Shown: positions 47,287-52,550 of the stretch, in pieces
How positions within the stretch are numbered: the stretch's first letter is position 1
Layout: every line of letters starts with the position of its first letter
Assembly (NCBI GenBank): GCA_023248855.1
Contig: JAHFDS010000012.1
Coordinates: forward strand, 1-52,550
DNA length: 52,550 nucleotides
From: Myxococcales bacterium
GTDB taxonomy: Bacteria; Myxococcota_A; Polyangia; JAHFDS01
Direction: 5' to 3'
The notes under the pieces: generated by a model
Told to the model about the DNA's origin: nothing
Seen by the model: only the letters and a program-made list of their open reading frames with translations
Databases searched by the model: none
Made by a program: the position numbers and the translations under genes

Positions 47287-49908
47287 TCACCGTGCTCCTT
47301 TGGGGTCGTAGTCGGCGGCGATGCTGGACCGATAGATGTCTACGGGGCTCTCCTTGGCAACCAGGATCTCCTCGCGCACGGTGTCGTAGTTCATGTTGAC
47401 GACCTTCATCCGGCCGTCGACGTCTGCCACGGCCTCGATGCGGTGGAACGCCTCGCCGTACGTCCTGGCGAACGTCGCCAGGGCCTTCAGCTTCATCAGC
47501 GCGTCGGGGAGGTGGTGTCCGTGCGGGTCGACAATCGAGGCGACGATCTTGCCGCCGACCTCGTGGAAGAACACGAAGTCGGGGTGCATGGATCGCCAGT
47601 TGGCAGTGATGTCGTCACGGTAGGCGATGGCGAGTGAGTCGACTGCAGCCCGCGAGGGGTTGCGGTACCAGCCGCGCACGCTCGGCCGCGCGAGCTCGGC
47701 GAGCACAATCTGGCGCTCCCAGCTGTTGAGTGACGTGAGCGGGAACTGGCCGTCTTCGTCGGACATCAGGTGCAGTGGGGCCAGCGGCGCGGCAGCGATC
47801 TGCCCGTTCTCCTCGACCACGGAAAACCCCTCAATGCGCGTTCGCGGCGGGCGCAGAACCCCCTTCTGCGGGACGGTCGACATGGCCCGAATGTCCTCGT
47901 ACTCCTGCTGGCGAACGTCGGACAGTCCCTTCCTCGCGACGCGGTGCTCGGCGAAGAGGCGATCGGTCAGCGTGATCGCCTCTTCGTCGACCTTGGCGCG
48001 CACCTCCTTGACGGTGGCCAGCGCCGCTACCCGCACGTACGCCTCGCGCAGGCCATCGTCGTCGTCGGCCTCGTCGTCCGGGCCGGCGAGGTGGTTGACG
48101 TAGGACTGCGCGATGTCGGCGCCGAAGGCCTTCTTGGCCGCCTCGAAGCCGGTGCGGATGGCGCGGTCGTCGGCCCGCTCGACGAACTCGGCATAGCTCA
48201 ACCCCGTCTTGCCGAAGCGCCCCGCAATCTGCTTGATGTGGACGTCCCACACTTCTTGGATGGCCGCGGCGAGTTTGTCGGAGTAGCGCGTTGCGTAGGC
48301 ATCGAGGATGCGGTGCAGCTCCTCTTTGACCTTGCTGAGCGCCCCGGGCGACACCGCGTCGGCCGCCAGCGCCTGCGCCAGCGCCACCAGCCGCTTCACC
48401 GGTCGGGCACCGCGCTGCGGCAGCGTCTCCGTCGGCAGCGCCTCCCACAACTCCCACACCTCGCGCGGCACGTTCGGGTTGGGACGAAGCTCCTTGCCGC
48501 CAACCACCAGCTTTTTCTCGCCGCCCGGCATGGACTCCAGATCGCCGGTGAGGAACCGGACCACCTGCACAGCGGTGGTGCGGTCGAAGAACGGAAGGAT
48601 GCAGTCGACGGCGTTGAGTCGTTCGTCACCGGGGATGCGGCGGGCGAGCGGATTGCGGACCATCCGACCGAGCATCTGCGTGATGTGGGTATTGTCCCTC
48701 GCCGGCCGGAACGACACGAGCACCTCGGCGCGGGGGCAGTCCCAGCCGGTCGAGATGGCATCCTTGGCGACGAGGACGCGCACCTGCGACTCGTCCTGCA
48801 CACGCTGCGGCTCGATCCATTCGACTGCCCACGCGCCGAACTTCTGGGTGGAGTGATCGCCGAGCACATGCCGCACCGACGACTTGAGCAGGTCGCGATA
48901 CTCGGCGAAGATCGTGTCGAGCGCGATCCCAACGTCGCTTGGGTCGGGCGTGTTCGGTGTCTGCAACACCAAGAGCGGCTGGACGGTCTCGGCTAGCCCC
49001 TGCGAGCGGGCGTAGTCAGCCCATCGATCGGTGGAGTCCTTCAGCTTGCGAGCGGCGCGGCGCACGAGGACGGAGTCGAAGTTGCCGGCCTCGTCGGGGA
49101 TCTCGAGGACGAGGGTGTCCTTGACCAGGCCGGACTCCTGCACTCGGACCGGGTCGACGGTGACAGGCAACAGAGCGCGGCGGTTCTTGGTAGCCTCGGC
49201 CTCCTGCATCGCCGTATCAAAATGGGCGATGGTGGCCGATATCCCCCACACGATCGGGATGGGTGGACGCTCCTTCGTGCCGTTGACGAGCCGACGCACG
49301 ATGGTCGGCTTGTCGGAAGTCGCCTTGGCGTTGAAGCCGCGGTGTGCCTCATCCAGCACGAGGTACAGAGTAAGATCGTCGGCCCCGATGGTATTGGCGA
49401 GCGTCTGCCAAATGGTCCAGCCCTGCATATCGGGCGCGGCCGCCGCAATGCCGGGGAGGTGCCCTTGCCCGTCGAGCGCGGTCTCGACGGGCCCACGCGT
49501 CAGCAGAGAGCTCTTGGTGAGTTTCTGGGTGTTCAGGAAGTACACCTTGCCGGCATCGAGACGCGGCTTGGCGAACGGTGGTTCGATGTGCACGAGATTC
49601 GAATAGGTGAATTTCTCGGAGGCCTGCCGAAGGCGGTTGAACGTCTGCTTGTTCAGGTTCGGGTCGTCCGAGAACCACAGCACGACCGCACCCGGGTCTG
49701 GCTCGAAGTCGAAGGTATCGTTGCCCCAGAAGAGCGCCTCGATCGCCGCCGCCGCCATCACCGTCTTGCCCGCGCCAGTGGTGGCCGTGAGCGAGAAGGA
49801 CGAGATCTCGGGCTTGTCTGGGTTCTTGAAGTTCTTCCGGGCGAGCTTGAGATTGGCGAGGACGTCATTGACGGCCTGTTCCTGGTAGTCCTTTAGGGTA
49901 AACTTCAC
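47287..49908 (-). CDS. Type III-like restriction subunit (SF2 helicase, Res)
   Basis: Helicase/translocase subunit of a type III-like restriction system. N-terminal motifs: Q-type KDYQEQAV, Walker A TTGAGKT (43-49), DEAH (186-189), SAT in WGISATIAH, and motif VI QMLGRMVRNP near 415. The 873-residue length and the C-terminal HPDFVFFHEVGGK, then ASIVDPHGHH, follow the Res endonuclease plan. The expected (D/E)xK there reads DPH, so the cleavage residue may be missing or replaced. The GTG start overlaps the Mod stop by 4 nt. Mod and Res are transcribed in that order, opposite to the cassette. Confidence 0.85.
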   Translation of the reverse strand: MKFTLKDYQEQAVNDVLANLKLARKNFKNPDKPEISSFSLTATTGAGKTVMAAAAIEALFWGNDTFDFEPDPGAVVLWFSDDPNLNKQTFNRLRQASEKFTYSNLVHIEPPFAKPRLDAGKVYFLNTQKLTKSSLLTRGPVETALDGQGHLPGIAAAAPDMQGWTIWQTLANTIGADDLTLYLVLDEAHRGFNAKATSDKPTIVRRLVNGTKERPPIPIVWGISATIAHFDTAMQEAEATKNRRALLPVTVDPVRVQESGLVKDTLVLEIPDEAGNFDSVLVRRAARKLKDSTDRWADYARSQGLAETVQPLLVLQTPNTPDPSDVGIALDTIFAEYRDLLKSSVRHVLGDHSTQKFGAWAVEWIEPQRVQDESQVRVLVAKDAISTGWDCPRAEVLVSFRPARDNTHITQMLGRMVRNPLARRIPGDERLNAVDCILPFFDRTTAVQVVRFLTGDLESMPGGEKKLVVGGKELRPNPNVPREVWELWEALPTETLPQRGARPVKRLVALAQALAADAVSPGALSKVKEELHRILDAYATRYSDKLAAAIQEVWDVHIKQIAGRFGKTGLSYAEFVERADDRAIRTGFEAAKKAFGADIAQSYVNHLAGPDDEADDDDGLREAYVRVAALATVKEVRAKVDEEAITLTDRLFAEHRVARKGLSDVRQQEYEDIRAMSTVPQKGVLRPPRTRIEGFSVVEENGQIAAAPLAPLHLMSDEDGQFPLTSLNSWERQIVLAELARPSVRGWYRNPSRAAVDSLAIAYRDDITANWRSMHPDFVFFHEVGGKIVASIVDPHGHHLPDALMKLKALATFARTYGEAFHRIEAVADVDGRMKVVNMNYDTVREEILVAKESPVDIYRSSIAADYDPKGAR

Positions 49909-51896
49909 AGGGATCCCCGTCCGGACTCGATCTCGAAGTTGCGCAGGTATGCCTCGTACAAGCGAACGGGCTCGACGTGGTCGGGCAGCTCCTGCGCGAC
50001 GGACTCGAAGAGTCGGTCCTCGTCAGTGACGACGTAGGCGACCGCGACGTTGTCGTTGATAGCGATGGCCTTGAGGAAGTCTTCGGTGTGGTCCAGGTCG
50101 GCAAGTACGCCATAGGCGTCGGCGACATCCCACCCCTTCGAAATGTTGTCGACGCGGCGTCCGCGCGCGCCGGCGCGGATCCAGAGCAACGACGCGATCT
50201 TGGCGAACTCGCGGTTGCTCGCCACGCGCAGTGGCGCCTCGTAGGACAGGGTGAAGAACTCGACGTTTTCCTCAAAACCGTCAGACATGGGGAATTCGTC
50301 GGTGAACTTGTAGTCGCCCTTGATCGGGTCGCCGTCGGGCGTCTTTCCCGTGATTGCGGCAAGAATCCGTGGATTGGTGATGCGTTCGCAGATCCCCCAG
50401 CGCTCCCAGTCGGGATCGCCCGGGCGAAGCCCCTTCTTGCGGAGCGCGGCTTGCTCGTCTGCGGACACCTCGTTGTTCGTGACCGAGATCGACACCCGGT
50501 GGCCACCATCCTGCTTGTTCAGTCGCATCACCGCGTGGGCCGTCGTGCCGGAACCAGCAAAGAAATCAATGACTACCGCCTGCGGCTTTTCTGCTACGAA
50601 GAAGCGAAGGGAGTCTTCGACCGCGAACAGTGACTTAGGGAACGGGAACTTCCGGCCCGGAAGGATCTTGTTCAGAAGCCCTGCGCCACCTGTACTTGCA
50701 TCGTGAGAGGTCTTGTTCCACACGGTTCGGGGCGTGGATTCTGTGGCCAACGTGCTGTTCTGCAGGTCGAGAATCACCACTCCATGCTCATCCTTCCCCA
50801 GAGTCGCGACGAGACCGTCGGCCACGGCCTTCGCCTTCTTCGCCTTCATGTACTGAATGCGCCACTGGCCGGTCTTGTCATTGAAGCTGCCGACGCGCAC
50901 TGTTCCCTGCGCGCGGGCGGCCTTGAGGCCGGGGGGCGAGAGCTGCCAGAAGCCTTCCGTGCCGTCATCTTTGATGGGCCAGACTGCGGTTAGCCCGGGA
51001 GGTGGCTCCACCGAGTTTCGATCGGCTGAGAGTGGGAGAGGGTCTCCAGAGCTCACTATCCGACCAGTACCCGCGCCCGCGTCTATGAAGATCGGATAGA
51101 ACTGTTTGGGCCGCTGCGACCTCACCACGCCGATCCCTCGGCGCACCATTCCCTCCCACAGGTCGGACTCCCTAATGCCCACCGCCTCCTCGGCAACGAC
51201 TCCCAGCATGTTGTCGTTCGTCCGGACGAGCTCGGCGTTGCCTATGAAGAGGAAATATAAGTATTCGTCTACGCGGGAGAACTCCTTCGTTCGCGACGTA
51301 CCCCCAGGCTTGATGACCGAGGAGATCATCTGGATCTTGGCGTCCGGGAACGTCTGCTCGAGCAGCAATCCGAGCCGCAGACACTCTTTCTCGTCGATCG
51401 TCACGATGAGAACGGAGTCGGCCGGGTTCAGCAGCTCCTTCGCGATGAGCAGGCGGCGCTCCATGAACGCGAGCCACTTCGAGTGACGGTAGAGGTCGTC
51501 GTCTTCGACGTAGTCGTTGTTGTATTTCCAGTCCCTCGCGCCGGTGTTGTAGGGCGGGTCGATGTAGATGCAGTCGACCCTGCCGCGGTGCGTGAAGAGC
51601 AGGGTCTCGAGCGCGTGGAAGTTCTCGGCGTTGATGACAGTATGGAACGGCTTCTCGCCCCCGCGCTCTACCTTGCCCGTCGGGACCAGACCCGGATAGA
51701 TCGCGTCGCGGAATTCGGCCACCACGACCAGTTCGTCCAGCGCAGCGGTGCTGGCCTTCAGATTCGGAGGGGCTTCGCCCGCATCGGCCACCAGCTCCAC
51801 TGAATCCGGAACGACGAGAGGCTCCAACGTGGCCGTGCTCGCGGAACGCTCGATCCCGATGACCCGCCAGAGTTTCTCGTCCGACTTTTTGGGCAC
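49905..51896 (-). CDS. Type III-like DNA methyltransferase (Mod), main part
   Basis: Adenine or cytosine-N4 methyltransferase of a type III-like restriction pair. The catalytic IDPPYNTG motif is at residues 112-119, just after ENFHALETL, and the AdoMet-binding FFAGSGTTAHAV motif lies near 435-450. The first 85 residues contain an incomplete beta domain (LWRVIGIERSASTATLEP). The GTG start at 51896 lies directly after a TAG in the same frame, and the missing N-terminal part is encoded upstream (51897-52100). The product of this part alone would lack the usual N-terminal segment. Confidence 0.87.
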   Translation of the reverse strand: MPKKSDEKLWRVIGIERSASTATLEPLVVPDSVELVADAGEAPPNLKASTAALDELVVVAEFRDAIYPGLVPTGKVERGGEKPFHTVINAENFHALETLLFTHRGRVDCIYIDPPYNTGARDWKYNNDYVEDDDLYRHSKWLAFMERRLLIAKELLNPADSVLIVTIDEKECLRLGLLLEQTFPDAKIQMISSVIKPGGTSRTKEFSRVDEYLYFLFIGNAELVRTNDNMLGVVAEEAVGIRESDLWEGMVRRGIGVVRSQRPKQFYPIFIDAGAGTGRIVSSGDPLPLSADRNSVEPPPGLTAVWPIKDDGTEGFWQLSPPGLKAARAQGTVRVGSFNDKTGQWRIQYMKAKKAKAVADGLVATLGKDEHGVVILDLQNSTLATESTPRTVWNKTSHDASTGGAGLLNKILPGRKFPFPKSLFAVEDSLRFFVAEKPQAVVIDFFAGSGTTAHAVMRLNKQDGGHRVSISVTNNEVSADEQAALRKKGLRPGDPDWERWGICERITNPRILAAITGKTPDGDPIKGDYKFTDEFPMSDGFEENVEFFTLSYEAPLRVASNREFAKIASLLWIRAGARGRRVDNISKGWDVADAYGVLADLDHTEDFLKAIAINDNVAVAYVVTDEDRLFESVAQELPDHVEPVRLYEAYLRNFEIESGRGSL

Positions 51897-52100
51897 CTAC
51901 CCACGGGGCGGCAGAATGCGCACCTTGTCGCCCTTCCGGACCTTGCGCCCCGGGAGCTCGACAGCCTCCGGCACGTGCCGCTCGAAGTTCAGCCCGAACG
52001 CCCGCCGGTCAGCGAGGGCGGCGACTTCCCGCTCGAGATCCCGGGCGAGCGCGGGTTCCCTGCCTCGTAGTTCGTGCAACAGTTCGTTCAGTCGAGACAC
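51897..52100 (-). CDS. N-terminal segment of the Mod gene, ended by an in-frame amber
   Basis: 67 residues that read as the usual N-terminus of this methyltransferase type: a helix pair (ELLHELRGREPALARDLERE), RRAFGLNFERHVPEAVELPG, then GRKVRKGDKVRILPPRG, half of a beta barrel. TAG (51897-51899) separates it from VPKKSDEKLWRV of the main part with no frame change. The start is GTG 52100. It could be translated separately, read through by an amber suppressor, or mark an inactivated gene. Confidence 0.7.
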   Translation of the reverse strand: MSRLNELLHELRGREPALARDLEREVAALADRRAFGLNFERHVPEAVELPGRKVRKGDKVRILPPRG

Positions 52101-52108
52101 GGCCGGTT

Positions 52109-52137
52109 ACTATACCACTCGTTCTGGGAGACAATCC
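52109..52137 (-). promoter_or_regulatory. Possible promoter of the Mod-Res operon
   Basis: On the minus strand TATAGT (52109-52114) is a five-of-six -10 match ending 8 nt before the GTG at 52100. TTGTCT lies upstream at 14 nt, too short a spacing for a standard -35. It sits in the 43 nt between the Mod gene and the divergent helicase fragment. Confidence 0.4.
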
Positions 52138-52143
52138 GGGTTC

Positions 52144-52467
52144 ATGACAACGTACACCGCCGCCCAGGCCGAGGCGATCGCGTGCCTCGACCAGCCGCTG
52201 CAGATCATCGCCTGCGCGGGGTCGGGCAAGACACAAGTCATCTCGCAGCGGATTGCGGCGATCCTGGCCCGGCCCGGGGTCAAGCCGCGCAACGTCGTCG
52301 CGTTCACGTTTACCGAAAAGGCCGCGGCCGAGCTGAAAGAGCGCGTCCTGTCGATGGTGGCTCGTGAGCTCGGCACGGTCACCGGGCTGGCCGAGATGTA
52401 CGTCGGGACGATGCACGGCTACTGCCTCGACCATCCCCGTTCGGATAACGCGGCCAAGACCGCGTGA
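52144..52467 (+). pseudogene. Truncated UvrD/Rep-type helicase
   Basis: The N-terminal part of an SF1A helicase: TAAQAEAIACLDQPLQIIACAGSGKT (Q motif and Walker A, given here in part), then NVVAFTFTEKAAAELKERV (motif Ia) and EMYVGTMHGYCLD (motif Ic). After about 97 residues the match stops and 10 unrelated residues precede a stop at 52467. A full enzyme has 600-1100 residues, so motifs II to VI are missing. The break is at about 52433. It may be a deletion or insertion scar in a former Gabija-like or restriction-associated helicase gene, or a recombination edge of the island. Confidence 0.7.
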
Positions 52468-52533
52468 GAACTTGAGAAAGGGCCGTCGTTCCCCCTTTGT
52501 TGGGCTTGTCCAGAGTCCAGCAAGGAGAGCGCG

Positions 52534-52550
52534 ATGGCCCGAGACCGAGG
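52534..52550 (+). CDS. Start of an unknown gene at the right edge
   Basis: ATG at 52534 follows a good AAGGAG site. Only MARDR is visible before the window ends, so nothing can be said about the product. It begins 66 nt after the truncated helicase. Confidence 0.5.

Overview
The window is GC-rich, densely packed DNA with very strong third-position G/C bias and many 1-8 nt gene overlaps. It reads as a contractile-tailed (myovirus-type) prophage or phage-derived region that runs directly into an anti-phage defence island. A myxobacterium-like (Myxococcota) host is my best inference. It rests on the membrane-anchored Ser/Thr kinase, the Ala/Lys/Pro-rich tails and the style of the hypothetical proteins; no rRNA or marker gene confirms it.

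Region 1 (1-11.4 kb) is a baseplate/tail-tip operon on the + strand. It starts with a LysM plus gp25-like fusion cut by the window edge, then a baseplate J/gp47 protein, three uncharacterised structural proteins and a 944-residue fibre-like protein. A two-gene minus-strand cassette interrupts it at 2.2-3.1 kb. Region 2 (11.5-19.7 kb) is a mixed module. It holds a lipoprotein/7TM Ser/Thr kinase, an unknown minus-strand protein, a holin-like protein, a sigma region-4-like protein, a DNA methyltransferase, a Cas4/RecB-like nuclease, a PIN/RHH toxin-antitoxin pair and a peptidoglycan-binding plus 3D-domain lysin. Region 3 (19.7-27.8 kb) is a translationally coupled replication/packaging operon: DnaB-like helicase, GpA-type large terminase, metallophosphoesterase, dNMP kinase, HTH proteins and, unexpectedly, a MarC membrane protein. 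Region 4 (27.8-34 kb) is a loose set of accessory and hypothetical genes, including a frameshifted HTH gene, a DUF2199 protein, a probable PD-(D/E)XK nuclease and a second metallophosphoesterase. Region 5 (34.1-39.4 kb) is a second tightly coupled operon containing a fatty-acid-hydroxylase-like histidine-box membrane protein, the portal protein and a lipoprotein trypsin-like protease. No major capsid gene follows the portal.

Region 6 (39.4-52.5 kb) is the defence island. An IetAS pair (AAA ATPase plus S8 protease) comes first. It is followed by a three-gene translationally coupled cassette that I cannot assign to a named system: a Cas4-like nuclease with four cysteines, a 490-residue protein of unknown fold, and a compact SF1 helicase. 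Convergent to these lies a type III-like Res/Mod pair whose Mod gene is split by an in-frame amber codon. A UvrD-type helicase truncated after about 95 residues follows. The right end begins another gene. The nuclease-unknown-helicase cassette at 43.2-47.2 kb is the best candidate for an undescribed system.
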